13,884 bases of DNA from an uncultured Ruminococcus sp. (GTDB lineage: Bacteria; Bacillota; Clostridia; Oscillospirales; Ruminococcaceae): NCBI GenBank assembly GCA_937894495.1, contig CALCRR010000341.1, positions 1-13,884 of the forward strand, given 5' to 3'. How positions within the stretch are numbered: position 1 is the first letter of the stretch; each line of letters starts with the position of its first letter. Made by a program: the position numbers and the translations under genes. This document shows positions 1-6,504 of the stretch, one piece after another. The notes beneath the pieces were generated by a model that made no database searches, was not told the origin of the DNA, and saw only the letters and a program-made list of their open reading frames with translations.

Positions 1-87
1 AACAAAAATATCTCAAAAATCCGCGTATCAGTTTAGTGTCAACACACCCTAGTTTAAAATGCCTGTGGGCAATTTGTTTAGAGTTAT
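1..87 (-). other. Leader of a divergent gene outside the window
   Basis: No coding region of useful length is visible here on either strand. The stretch lies downstream of the - strand promoter at 88-116, so it is probably the 5' untranslated leader of a leftward gene whose start codon lies beyond position 1. Read on the - strand it contains only a weak GTGT/ACAC inverted repeat. I can say nothing about the product of the gene it would serve. Confidence 0.35.
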
Positions 88-116
88 ATTATAGCACATA
101 AGCCGAAAAATGTAAA
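88..116 (-). promoter_or_regulatory. Sigma-A type promoter firing leftward
   Basis: Read on the - strand, a -35 box TTTACA (plus-strand 111-116, 5 of 6 to TTGACA) is followed by a 17-nt spacer and a perfect -10 TATAAT (plus-strand 88-93) preceded by TGC, an extended -10. Transcription would start near 81 and leave the window at position 1. With the + strand promoter at 264-292 it forms a divergent pair separated by the palindrome at 128-197. Confidence 0.6.
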
Positions 117-127
117 GATGTTCTCTT

Positions 128-228
128 CCCCCACCTACCGCACTTTTGTGGAGGACTCGATATCCTGCTGTTCACACAAAAGTACGATAGGTGGGGGAGG
201 TACCCCGTCCGGTGAGGACAGGTGGGGG
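128..228. repeat. Palindromic repeat element, copy 1
   Basis: Arms 128-150 and 175-197 are inverted repeats matching at 21 of 23 positions (CCCCCACCTA at one outer end, TAGGTGGGGG at the other) around a 24-nt loop. Directly to the right, 188-219 is the family's end module in - orientation, containing CCCCGTCCGGTGAGGAC, and 221-228 repeats GGTGGGGG. The loop carries GGAGGACTCGATATC (150-164), which recurs inverted at 2218-2232. The element lies between two divergent promoters, and the right arm is followed by no T-run, so it does not look like a simple terminator. Both mismatches would be G-U pairs on the - strand transcript and C-A mismatches on the + strand. Confidence 0.85.
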
Positions 229-263
229 TAATAAAAAATTCTAAAAAATTATGGTAAAAGGAC

Positions 264-292
264 TTGTAATTTTATCGGAATTAGTGTATAAT
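264..292 (+). promoter_or_regulatory. Promoter of the decarboxylase gamma/beta unit
   Basis: A -35 TTGTAA (264-269), a 17-nt spacer and a perfect -10 TATAAT (287-292) lie 43 nt upstream of the first start codon. The implied transcription start is near 299, giving a short leader of about 36 nt with the ribosome binding site TAAGGAG at 321-327. No operator or riboswitch-like structure is visible in this short leader. Confidence 0.65.
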
Positions 293-334
293 AAATTATA
301 GTTGTGATATTTTTTGTTTTTAAGGAGTTTTTTT

Positions 335-796
335 ATGAGTGATCTACATATTCTGGCAGCGCAGACTCTTGCCAGCACTATCCCGCCCGATGAAAAGGAC
401 CTGGGAGCAGGCACTGTGGCATCGGTGGTCATCACGGGTATTTCCGTGGTGTTTATCGGACTTATAATATTGATACTGCTGGTAACACTTTACGGCAAGA
501 TATTCGAGGCGATAAATAAAAAGGCGGACGAAAAGGCTAAGGCTGCCGCCGAGGAGGCTGCAAGGCAGAAGGCTGCCGAGGCTGCAAAGACCGCTAAGCA
601 GACAAAGTCCGAGCCTGCCGCACCTGCGGTGGAGGACGGCATCGAGGAGGAAACGGTGGCGGTCATCATGGCGGCTATATCGGCTATGTATGCCTCAACA
701 GGCAAGAAAGCGGTGCTGAAAAGCGTGAAAACTGCCAAGCCGCAGAGGTCGGCATGGGCTGCTGCAGGCATTGCAGAGAACACAAGACCCTTTTAA
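335..796 (+). CDS. Na+-pump decarboxylase gamma subunit (OadG family)
   Basis: This 153-residue protein matches the OadG family, the small membrane anchor of Na+-translocating biotin-dependent decarboxylases such as oxaloacetate or methylmalonyl-CoA decarboxylase. One transmembrane helix (residues 28-52, rich in Val, Ile and Leu) follows a short N-terminus. An Ala/Lys/Glu-rich linker runs from about 58 to 95. The conserved C-terminal block begins IEEETVAVIMAAISAMY and ends RSAWAAAGIAENTRPF, typical of the family's gamma/delta chains. I chose the ATG at 335 because TAAGGAG (321-327) lies 7 nt upstream; a TTG at 314 in the same frame would place that site inside the gene. The beta subunit gene follows 64 nt later. 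The carboxyltransferase and biotin-carrier subunits are absent from the window, so the substrate cannot be assigned. The family call is firm, the exact enzyme is not. Confidence 0.88.
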   Translation: MSDLHILAAQTLASTIPPDEKDLGAGTVASVVITGISVVFIGLIILILLVTLYGKIFEAINKKADEKAKAAAEEAARQKAAEAAKTAKQTKSEPAAPAVEDGIEEETVAVIMAAISAMYASTGKKAVLKSVKTAKPQRSAWAAAGIAENTRPF

Positions 797-860
797 GCAG
801 GCGTTTAAAGTCGGCTCATAAGGGCAGGGCATCATTTCTTGAAAGGACCGTGATCGTTAA

Positions 861-2114
861 ATGTCAATTATAAATTCGTTTCTTGATACTCTGGCTGCGC
901 TGGCTTCTGAGTCGGGCTTTGCAGGTCTGATACAGGGCGACGGCTGGAAAAATATAATAATGATACTTATATCCTTTGTGTTTATGTATCTTGCGGTGGC
1001 AAAGGGGTTTGAGCCGCTGCTGCTTCTTCCTATCTCATTCGGTATGCTGCTTACCAACCTGCCCTTTGCAGATATGTATCACCCTGAGTTCTGGGATTAT
1101 CTGACAAGGACCGAGATCGACCCTGCCACGGGCAAGGAGATACTCAACGACCATTATTTAGACTACGGCTACATACTGCGGCACGGCGGACTGCTGGATA
1201 TATTGTATCTGGGCGTTAAGCTGCAGGTCTACCCGCCACTGATATTCTTAGGCATAGGCGCTATGACCGACTTTGGTCCGCTGATAGCCAGCCCCAGGAG
1301 CTTTTTGCTGGGTGCGGCTGCACAGGGCGGAATATTCTTCACCTTTGTGGGCGCTGCGGTGCTGGGTCTGAGTGCTGCCGACTGCGCATCTATCGCTATC
1401 ATAGGCGGTGCGGACGGTCCTACATCTATCTTCGTATCATCAAGGCTGCTGACAGTCAACAGCTCAAACTCGGTAGGTACTATCGCACTGGCTGCGTACA
1501 CCTACATGGCGCTGGTGCCTATCATTCAGCCGCCTATAATGAGGGCTCTTACAACCAAGAAGGAGCGCTCGGTAGTAATGGGACAGCTGAGGCAGGTATC
1601 AAGGCTTGAAAAGCTGATATTCCCTGTGCTGGTAACGCTGGTCATCGCACTGATGATACCCTCTGCTGCACCGCTGGTAGGTATGCTGATGTTCGGCAAC
1701 CTGCTTAAAGAGAGCGGCGCCTGCGACAGACTTGTAAAGACAGCTCAGAACGAGCTTATGAACATAATCACCATTTTTCTTGGCATAACCGTTGGTGCTA
1801 CCACACAGGCTGACAAGGTTATAAGCCTTGACTTCGGCAAGGTAATGCTGCTGGGCGTTATCGCATTCTCGCTGGGCACTGCCTGCGGAGTGCTGCTGGG
1901 CAAGCTCATGTATATCCTTTCGGGCAAAAAGATCAATCCCCTTATCGGCTCGGCAGGAGTTTCGGCTGTGCCTATGGCTGCAAGAATTTCCCAGAAGGTG
2001 GGTCAGGAGGAAGTACCTACCAACTATCTGCTTATGCACGCAATGGGACCAAACGTTGCAGGTGTTATCGGCTCGGCGGTAGCCGCAGGCGTACTGCTTG
2101 CGATAGTCAAGTAA
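861..2114 (+). CDS. Na+-translocating decarboxylase beta subunit (OadB/GcdB/MmdB family)
   Basis: This 417-residue polytopic membrane protein is the channel subunit of biotin-dependent Na+-pumping decarboxylases. It decarboxylates carboxybiotin while moving Na+ outward. The signature GGADGPTSIF is at residues 182-191, with Asp185 at the position of the Klebsiella OadB essential Asp203. A second conserved pattern, Asn359-x3-Gly363-x4-Ser368-x6-Arg375, reproduces the spacing known for the Klebsiella Asn/Gly/Ser/Arg set, and MGPNVAGVIGS follows near 395-405. Length is close to the usual 370-435. Many hydrophobic segments are visible, for example around 34-60 and 140-175. The start at 861 has a modest AAAGGA (842-847) 13 nt upstream. 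It is probably co-transcribed with the gamma gene and ends 10 nt before a terminator hairpin. The choice among oxaloacetate, glutaconyl-CoA and methylmalonyl-CoA enzymes needs the missing alpha subunit. Confidence 0.93.
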   Translation: MSIINSFLDTLAALASESGFAGLIQGDGWKNIIMILISFVFMYLAVAKGFEPLLLLPISFGMLLTNLPFADMYHPEFWDYLTRTEIDPATGKEILNDHYLDYGYILRHGGLLDILYLGVKLQVYPPLIFLGIGAMTDFGPLIASPRSFLLGAAAQGGIFFTFVGAAVLGLSAADCASIAIIGGADGPTSIFVSSRLLTVNSSNSVGTIALAAYTYMALVPIIQPPIMRALTTKKERSVVMGQLRQVSRLEKLIFPVLVTLVIALMIPSAAPLVGMLMFGNLLKESGACDRLVKTAQNELMNIITIFLGITVGATTQADKVISLDFGKVMLLGVIAFSLGTACGVLLGKLMYILSGKKINPLIGSAGVSAVPMAARISQKVGQEEVPTNYLLMHAMGPNVAGVIGSAVAAGVLLAIVK

Positions 2115-2124
2115 CGATATTTTC

Positions 2125-2161
2125 AAAGCCGGCAAGGCAATACAGTCTTGTCGGCTTTATT
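2125..2161 (+). terminator. Intrinsic terminator after the decarboxylase unit
   Basis: AAAGCCGGCAAG (2125-2136) pairs with CTTGTCGGCTTT (2147-2158), a 12-bp stem with one G-U pair and a 10-nt loop. It begins 10 nt after the beta subunit stop codon. The trailing sequence TTTATT is a short, imperfect U-tract, so it should terminate with moderate efficiency. The one imperfect pair is a G-U on the + strand, consistent with function in the + transcript. Confidence 0.75.
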
Positions 2162-2283
2162 GGTCCTCACCGGACGGGGTGTTTCCCCCACCTGCCGCAC
2201 TATTGTGGAGTGGGCGAGATATCGAGTCCTCCCCGGAGGGGAGGGAAAGCCTTTGTGGCTGCTAGTATTTTGACGGCTGCGCC

Positions 2284-2339
2284 AACCTTGGGAAAAAGTG
2301 TATTTGTGCGTCTTACCGCATAATTTTGCAAACCATTTT
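2284..2339 (+). repeat. Direct repeat unit, copy A
   Basis: Starts AACCTTG and contains TTTGTGCG then CTTACCGCATAATTT. It matches 2574-2628 with nearly equal length (56 versus 55 nt) and is likewise followed immediately by a CTTRCYT heptad array. The matching upstream flank (a GCTAG-containing segment) suggests that a larger unit of roughly 120 nt was duplicated and has diverged. A more degraded third copy, TTGACTTTGTGCG, lies near 2415-2427. Confidence 0.75.
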
Positions 2340-2374
2340 CTTACCTCTTACTTCTTACATCTTACTTCTAAAAG
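2340..2374 (+). repeat. CTTRCYT heptad array, five units
   Basis: Five perfectly phased 7-mers: four of the form CTTACNT, then a closing unit CTAAAAG. The same closing unit ends the array upstream of rimP. A CTAG hairpin begins at its last base. The array is followed by repeat sequence rather than a gene, unlike the other three direct arrays in this window. Confidence 0.9.
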
Positions 2375-2400
2375 CCACTAGCACTCTAATGACTAGCGGC
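2374..2400. repeat. CTAG hairpin 1
   Basis: Arms GCCACTAG (2374-2381) and CTAGCGGC (2393-2400) pair at 7 of 8 positions around the 11-nt loop CACTCTAATGA. It is followed by a further CTAGCAGGG. Structure and loop resemble the hairpin at 2535-2567, so the two are probably copies of one module. Confidence 0.7.
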
Positions 2401-2414
2401 TAGCAGGGTAAATG

Positions 2415-2443
2415 TTGACTTTGTGCGCTGTACTGTATTTGAT
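2415..2443 (+). promoter_or_regulatory. Weak candidate promoter for the ABC-F gene
   Basis: TTGACT (2415-2420), a 17-nt spacer, then TTTGAT (2438-2443, 4 of 6 to TATAAT). This is the best -35/-10 pair I can find between the terminator at 2125 and the ABC-F start at 2707, and it lies inside the repeat block. If used, the leader would be about 255 nt and would include the second CTAG hairpin and heptad array. Confidence 0.25.
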
Positions 2444-2534
2444 CAAATTTAATTTCGCCCCATTAAAACCGTGTGGAGGTTTTCAGGAATTTTGCATTTG
2501 TGAGTTTCAATACATTATTGTGTAAACCCGTTTT

Positions 2535-2567
2535 CTAGCCGCTAGTTCTCTGATACCTAGCGACTAG
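2535..2567. repeat. CTAG hairpin 2
   Basis: Arms CTAGCCGCTAG (2535-2545) and CTAGCGACTAG (2557-2567) pair at 10 of 11 positions around the 11-nt loop TTCTCTGATAC. CTAGCAGG-like sequence follows, as in hairpin 1. The single imperfection is a C-A mismatch on the + strand and a G-U pair on the - strand. Confidence 0.75.
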
Positions 2568-2573
2568 CAGGCT

Positions 2574-2628
2574 AACCTTGTAAACGAGTTTTTGTGCGGC
2601 TTACCGCATAATTTGGTAAAACGGATCT
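2574..2628 (+). repeat. Direct repeat unit, copy B
   Basis: Second copy of the unit at 2284-2339. It again starts AACCTTG, has TTTGTGCGGCTTACCGCAT with a possible 5-bp TGCGG/CCGCA hairpin, and leads straight into a heptad array. It ends 78 nt before the ABC-F start codon. Confidence 0.75.
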
Positions 2629-2656
2629 CTTGCTTCTTGCCTCTTGCTTCTAGAGG
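2629..2656 (+). repeat. CTTRCYT heptad array upstream of the ABC-F gene
   Basis: Four phased 7-mers: three of the form CTTGCYT, then a closing unit CTAGAGG, followed at 2661 by GTGGGGG and the degenerate end module. The same succession (heptads, CTAGAGG, then a G-run) occurs inverted at 13760-13808. The ABC-F ribosome binding site lies 40 nt past the array. Confidence 0.9.
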
Positions 2657-2706
2657 CTTAGTGGGGGAGAAATACCGTGTTCGTTTAGGACAGATGAGGA
2701 ATAGAT

Positions 2707-4653
2707 ATGATAGTTAAGATAGAACACCTTTATAAATATTTTAACGGCGAGGCGCTGCTCAGGGATATAAACCTTACCATTGAGGACCGTGAAGCTGTGG
2801 GGCTTGTGGGGGTCAATGGGTGCGGCAAGTCTACGCTGCTTAACATAATATCGGGGGATATGGGGTTTGATAAGACCCCTGACGGGCTGGGCTCGGCGGA
2901 GACAGCGTCGGGCGCTAAGATAGGCTTTTTAAGGCAGAACAGCGGTCTTGAAAGCTCAGCTACCATTGACGAAGAGCTGCACAAGGCTTTTGAAAAGCTG
3001 CTTGAAGCCAGAGCTAAGATGGACAGGCTGGAGCAGGAGATGACCAAGCTCAGCGGCGCAGACCTTGAAGTGGTCAGCGCAGAGTATTCTGAGCTGGCTG
3101 CGTTTTTTGAAGCCAATGACGGCTACAGGATAGACGTTAAGATAAAACAGATACTAAACGGCATGGGTTTTGGCGATGTTCCCGCTGACAGGGTCATAGC
3201 GACACTTTCGGGCGGAGAAAAAACCAGGCTGGCGCTGGCAAAGCTGCTGCTGGAGGAGCCCGACCTGCTCATACTGGACGAGCCCACCAACCACCTGGAT
3301 ATGAACACCCTGATGTGGCTGGAGGATTACCTGAAGGGTTATAAAGGCTCAATACTGGTGGTCAGCCACGACAGGTATTTTTTAAATAAGGTATGCACAC
3401 GTATCTGCGAGATAGAGCTGGGCAGGCTGACCTCATACAAAGGGGGATACACCGCCTTTACCGTGCAGAAAAAGATGAACGCCGAGCGTCAGCTGAAGGA
3501 GTGGGAGGCGCAGCAGGAGGAGATACGCAAGCTGGAGGACTATGTTGTGCGCAACAAGACCAGAGCTTCCACGGCGAAAATGGCGAAGTCGAGACAGCAT
3601 ATGCTGGACCGCATGGAGCGTGTGGAAAAGCCGCTTATGTTCACAAGACCCCCTAAAATAAAGCTGGAATATGATATTGAGCCCACCAAGGATATCGTCA
3701 AGGTGGTTAACTGCCCGCTGACGGTGGGTGAGGGGGAGAACAGAAAGACCCTTATAAAAAGCCTTGATCTGCACATTCGCAGGGGTGAGCACGCTGCAAT
3801 TATCGGCGCCAACGGTATCGGCAAGACCTCGATACTGCGGCTTATACAGGGCATGATACCCCACGAGGGGGGCAATATCACCTGGGGCGGCAATGTCAAG
3901 ACAGCGTATTTTGAGCAGGAGCACAGCATACTGCACCCCAGCAGCACTGCGCTGGACGAGCTGCTGGACCGTTTCCCGAGAATGACCCCTGAGGAGGCAA
4001 GGCGGTCGCTGGGGTCGGTGCTGATGACGGGGGAGGACGTTTTCAAGCCCGTTTCGGTGCTCAGCGGCGGTGAGAGGGCTAAGCTCTGCTTTGCGATAAT
4101 GGCGAACACAAGGGGCAATGTGCTGATACTTGACGAGCCCACCAACCACCTTGACCTTAACACCAAGGAGGTGCTGGAGGACGCACTGGCGGAGTTCGGG
4201 GGTACTATCATACTGGTATCCCACGACAGATATCTGCTAAACAAGGTGGCTGACCGCATAATAGAGGTGAAGCCCGACGAGGTGAACTGCTATGAGGGCG
4301 GCTTTGACGATTATTCGCAGAAGGTGAGAGAGCAGGCGCAGTCGGCGGCTGAGCGTGAAGCCAGGGAGAAAAGGGCGCTGGAGGCTGAGGAGCTCAGGCA
4401 GAAAAAAGAGGCGACCTACCGCTCAAAGGAGCAGAGGGCTTTTGAAGCCAAAATGCGAAACCGCCTGAGAGAGCTGGAGCAGGAGATAGAGGACACCGAG
4501 GTGAAGATTTTTAACCTGGAGCAGGAGATAGCCGACCCCGAGGTAGTCGCAAACTACGGCATAATGAGCGAAAAATGCAGTGAGCTGGAGCTTTGCAGGG
4601 CGCAGCTTGAGGAAAAAATGGACGAATGGGCTATGCTGGCAGACCGATTTTAG
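2707..4653 (+). CDS. ABC-F family ATPase (ribosome-associated, YdiF/Uup-like)
   Basis: This 648-residue soluble protein has two ABC ATPase domains and no membrane segment, the ABC-F architecture. Domain 1 has Walker A GVNGCGKST (35-43), signature LSGGEKTRLAL (from 167) and Walker B LLILDEPTNHLD with catalytic Glu192. Domain 2 has GANGIGKTS (from 367), LSGGERAKLCF (from 452) and LILDEPTNHLD with Glu477. A charged inter-domain linker (about 235-325) corresponds to the ABC_tran_Xtn region that reaches toward the peptidyl-transferase centre. The C-terminal 110 residues are a long Glu/Arg/Lys coiled coil as in Uup or YdiF. Members relieve stalled ribosomes or protect them from antibiotics; the sequence cannot tell which. 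GAGGA at 2696-2700 lies 6 nt before the ATG. The gene sits just after the composite repeat block and has only a weak candidate promoter of its own. Confidence 0.95.
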   Translation: MIVKIEHLYKYFNGEALLRDINLTIEDREAVGLVGVNGCGKSTLLNIISGDMGFDKTPDGLGSAETASGAKIGFLRQNSGLESSATIDEELHKAFEKLLEARAKMDRLEQEMTKLSGADLEVVSAEYSELAAFFEANDGYRIDVKIKQILNGMGFGDVPADRVIATLSGGEKTRLALAKLLLEEPDLLILDEPTNHLDMNTLMWLEDYLKGYKGSILVVSHDRYFLNKVCTRICEIELGRLTSYKGGYTAFTVQKKMNAERQLKEWEAQQEEIRKLEDYVVRNKTRASTAKMAKSRQHMLDRMERVEKPLMFTRPPKIKLEYDIEPTKDIVKVVNCPLTVGEGENRKTLIKSLDLHIRRGEHAAIIGANGIGKTSILRLIQGMIPHEGGNITWGGNVKTAYFEQEHSILHPSSTALDELLDRFPRMTPEEARRSLGSVLMTGEDVFKPVSVLSGGERAKLCFAIMANTRGNVLILDEPTNHLDLNTKEVLEDALAEFGGTIILVSHDRYLLNKVADRIIEVKPDEVNCYEGGFDDYSQKVREQAQSAAEREAREKRALEAEELRQKKEATYRSKEQRAFEAKMRNRLRELEQEIEDTEVKIFNLEQEIADPEVVANYGIMSEKCSELELCRAQLEEKMDEWAMLADRF

Positions 4654-4673
4654 TAAAATAAAAGCAGGGGCTA

Positions 4674-4702
4674 TTGAAAAACGTAAAAATATGTGGTATA
4701 AT
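4674..4702 (+). promoter_or_regulatory. Strong extended -10 promoter for the SLOG/LCP/PII-like genes
   Basis: TTGAAA (4674-4679), a 17-nt spacer and TATAAT (4697-4702) preceded by TGG, an extended -10. Transcription should begin near 4709, just before three tandem hairpins. The promoter starts 20 nt after the ABC-F stop codon, with no terminator between, so read-through from upstream is possible. It is nearly a twin of the promoter at 7009-7037. Confidence 0.8.
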
Positions 4703-4713
4703 AAAGCCATAGC

Positions 4714-4770
4714 CCGTGCTTGACGCACGGTCTGCAGAGCTAAAGCTCTGCTTGCAGGCTTTTCGCCTGC
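4714..4770 (+). promoter_or_regulatory. Three tandem hairpins in the 5' leader
   Basis: Three perfect GC-rich stems are packed end to end right after the predicted transcription start: CCGTGC/GCACGG (4714-4730, 5-nt loop), GCAGAGC/GCTCTGC (4734-4751, loop TAAA), and GCAGGC/GCCTGC (4754-4770, loop TTTTC). Gaps between them are only 2-3 nt. No U-run follows, so they are not ordinary terminators. AAGGAG (4777-4782) comes 6 nt after the last stem. The AGCTC of hairpin 2 could alternatively pair with GAGCT at the Shine-Dalgarno site. Possible roles are transcript stabilisation, a protein-binding leader, or control of ribosome access. No known riboswitch class is recognised. Confidence 0.75.
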
Positions 4771-4798
4771 GGCTTTAAGGAGCTGAATTTGTAGTTAT

Positions 4799-5434
4799 AT
4801 GAATAAAATGAGTATTTTTGAAAGCAAGTTTGTTGCAGAGAAAGATTTTAAATGTGATAAAAAAACCGCCTGCTGTTTTACAGGGCACAGACGCAAGGAC
4901 CTGCCGTTTAAGGGCGATATGTACGAGGCAGGCATGAAAAGACTGTGGAGCGTGCTGACCATGTATATCGGTAAAGCCTATGAAGATGGCTACAGGACCT
5001 TTATATGCGGTATGGCAGAAGGCATAGACCTTTTGTGCGCCCAGATAGTCAACGAAATGAAAAAAACGGGCAGGTTTGAGGATATGCGCCTGGTGGGTGC
5101 TCTGCCCTATAAAGAGCATTATACAGAGATAAAAAAAGGAATGGACCGTTATATGTATTCCATGATGCTGGAATGCTGCGATGAGCTGGTATGCGTGAGT
5201 GTCAAAAGCGACAAGGAAAGATACCGCAGGAGGAATAAGTTCATGGTGGATAATTCCTCTATGCTCATAGCGGTCATAAAACACAAGGAAAAAGGGTCGG
5301 GCTCACTGATGACCATTAATATGGCACGCAAGGCAGGTCTTATGATAACAGCTATCAAACTGGACGAGTCTGCCGAAGCATATGGGGATATGGCAGACGG
5401 CGAGCAGCATCAAGCCTGGTCTGTACAGGGATAA
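4799..5434 (+). CDS. SLOG-domain protein, DUF1273/YpsA-like
   Basis: This 211-residue soluble protein resembles the SLOG (Rossmann-like, nucleotide-ligand-binding) superfamily, close to the DUF1273/YpsA group. Visible motifs are CCFTGHR (25-31), the first beta strand and phosphate-binding turn; CGMAEGID (70-77), where Gly71 and Glu74 fit the family's binding motif; and a late VDNSSMLIAV (150-159) followed by a KGSGSLMT turn and an MARKAGL helix. Bacillus YpsA has been linked to cell-division control, and other SLOG proteins to nucleotide-signal sensing; neither is shown here. The ATG at 4799 has its Shine-Dalgarno AAGGAG 16 nt upstream, unusually far. A second ATG at 4808 is farther still, and the TTG at 4789 is followed at once by a stop codon. 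The LCP-like gene follows after 15 nt, so the two are surely co-transcribed. Confidence 0.8.
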   Translation: MNKMSIFESKFVAEKDFKCDKKTACCFTGHRRKDLPFKGDMYEAGMKRLWSVLTMYIGKAYEDGYRTFICGMAEGIDLLCAQIVNEMKKTGRFEDMRLVGALPYKEHYTEIKKGMDRYMYSMMLECCDELVCVSVKSDKERYRRRNKFMVDNSSMLIAVIKHKEKGSGSLMTINMARKAGLMITAIKLDESAEAYGDMADGEQHQAWSVQG

Positions 5435-5449
5435 AAAGGAGCACTGATT

Positions 5450-6454
5450 ATGGCAGCAGCTAAAAAGAAGAAAAAAAGAAGATCACAGGCGCCTGTTGCG
5501 CTGGTGTATTTTGTTACGGTAATAATTTTTATGGCATTGCTGGCTATGCTGGCGGTGTATCTGTTAAAGCAGTTCAACGTTATCGGGCAGGATAAGGACA
5601 AGGAGGAGGCTGTGACCACCCCCGTGTTCACCGAGCTTTTTGCAAGGGTGAACAGCAAGGGCGTGCTTTCGGATATGGCGGTCATGAGAATATCTCCCGA
5701 CGAGCAGAACATACTGATAATACCCATATCCTCAATGACCCTGAGCACCAAGGAGCCGGGCAAGAACATGAGAGATGTTTACAGCGAGACGGGTATGCCG
5801 GGTGTAAAATCTGCGGTGCAGGATACCTTTGGCATTGCTATAGATAACTACGCTACGCTGACTAACGAAGCCTTTGAGCGAGTGGCGGACGTTTTCGGCG
5901 GCATAACCTATACGGCGCCTGAGGAGCTTTATTATCTGTCGCAGGATAATGACGAGAACGATATATCTATAGTAAAGGGCGAGCTTGTTAACCTCAGCGG
6001 CAGGCAGATAAGGCTTTTGACACAGTACCCTGTGTTTTCAAACGGCAAGCAGGGCAATAATGAATTTCTGGGCGTTGCGCTGGAGTCGCTGCTGAACAAC
6101 GCTTTTCAGGTATCGAATATCACCCTTGACAACCTTGATAATATCTATGAGATAATAACCGCTAACAGCGATACGGATATAACCACCGACAATTACAAGC
6201 TGATGAAGTCTTATTTAAAGCAGATGCTTTCGGCAGGACTTACACCTGCGGAGGCGCTTTGCCCCCAGGGCACCTGGGGCGAGGACGGAAACTTTGAGGT
6301 ATCGGCAGACTTCAAGGCGCAGCTGAGAGAGAGGGTATCCCAGGACGTTGACAATGCCCAGGGCGAAACTGTTGCAGACGAGGACGAGCTCAACAGGATA
6401 GCCCAGACCGAGACCGCTGCCGAGACCGCAGCACCTGCCGAGACGGCGGAGTGA
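5450..6454 (+). CDS. Membrane-anchored degenerate LCP (LytR-CpsA-Psr) protein
   Basis: This 334-residue protein begins with a Lys/Arg-rich cytoplasmic tail (5-11) and one transmembrane helix (16-39); the remainder should be extracellular. Residues of about 65-215 follow the LCP fold: a strand ILIIPISSM, then a GVKSAVQDTFGIAIDNYATL block, FERVADVFGGITYTAPEEL (Gly150-Gly151), and a late KGELVNLSGRQIRLLTQY segment. LCP enzymes attach teichoic acids or capsule to peptidoglycan using conserved Arg and Asp residues. Here the usual SIPRD is replaced by PISSM, and the R-x-R and D-x-x-R motifs after the LSG block are absent, so catalysis is doubtful. The C-terminus is an Ala/Glu/Thr-rich tail. AAAGGAG (5435-5441) lies 8 nt before the ATG. 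It may be a binding or scaffold derivative. The family call is moderate. Confidence 0.75.
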   Translation: MAAAKKKKKRRSQAPVALVYFVTVIIFMALLAMLAVYLLKQFNVIGQDKDKEEAVTTPVFTELFARVNSKGVLSDMAVMRISPDEQNILIIPISSMTLSTKEPGKNMRDVYSETGMPGVKSAVQDTFGIAIDNYATLTNEAFERVADVFGGITYTAPEELYYLSQDNDENDISIVKGELVNLSGRQIRLLTQYPVFSNGKQGNNEFLGVALESLLNNAFQVSNITLDNLDNIYEIITANSDTDITTDNYKLMKSYLKQMLSAGLTPAEALCPQGTWGEDGNFEVSADFKAQLRERVSQDVDNAQGETVADEDELNRIAQTETAAETAAPAETAE

Positions 6455-6504
6455 TCTTGTGAGAACACAGGCTTTTAAACTATAATTCCCGTGGAGTGTG
6501 TGAT

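Larger units (their letters stand above)
2163..2691. repeat. 529-nt composite repeat block bounded by inverted end modules
   Basis: This fills nearly all of the 592-nt gap between the decarboxylase unit and the ABC-F gene. The left end (2163-2193) is the end module, reading GTCCTCACCGGACGGGG and then CCCCCACCT. The right end (2661-2691) is a degenerate inverted copy, starting GTGGGGGAGAAATACC and ending TTAGGAC. Inside are: a hairpin CCTCCCC/GGGGAGG (2228-2244); two direct repeats of about 55 nt (2284-2339 and 2574-2628) sharing the core CTTACCGCATAATTT; two CTAG hairpins with 11-nt loops (2374-2400, 2535-2567); and two heptad arrays (2340-2374, 2629-2656). No transposase or convincing gene is present. 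It could be a decayed or composite non-autonomous element, or a structured leader. Confidence 0.75.

Noticed and set aside
2463..2482. AAAACC/GGTTTT stem inside the repeat block as a terminator
   Set aside because: It is only 6 bp, A-T-rich, and followed by CAGGAATTTT rather than a T-run.
2412..2525. A 37-codon reading frame (MLTLCAV...) upstream of the ABC-F gene, a possible leader peptide of the kind found before resistance ABC-F genes
   Set aside because: Its only Shine-Dalgarno-like bases (CAGGG) are 3 nt from the ATG, it overlaps repeat modules, and it ends almost 180 nt before the ABC-F start. It is most likely chance.
3433..4259. Long reading frames on the - strand opposite the ABC-F gene
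   Set aside because: The + strand frame has both complete ATPase motif sets. The reverse frames are low-complexity Ser/Leu-rich products of codon bias, with no ribosome binding site or motif.
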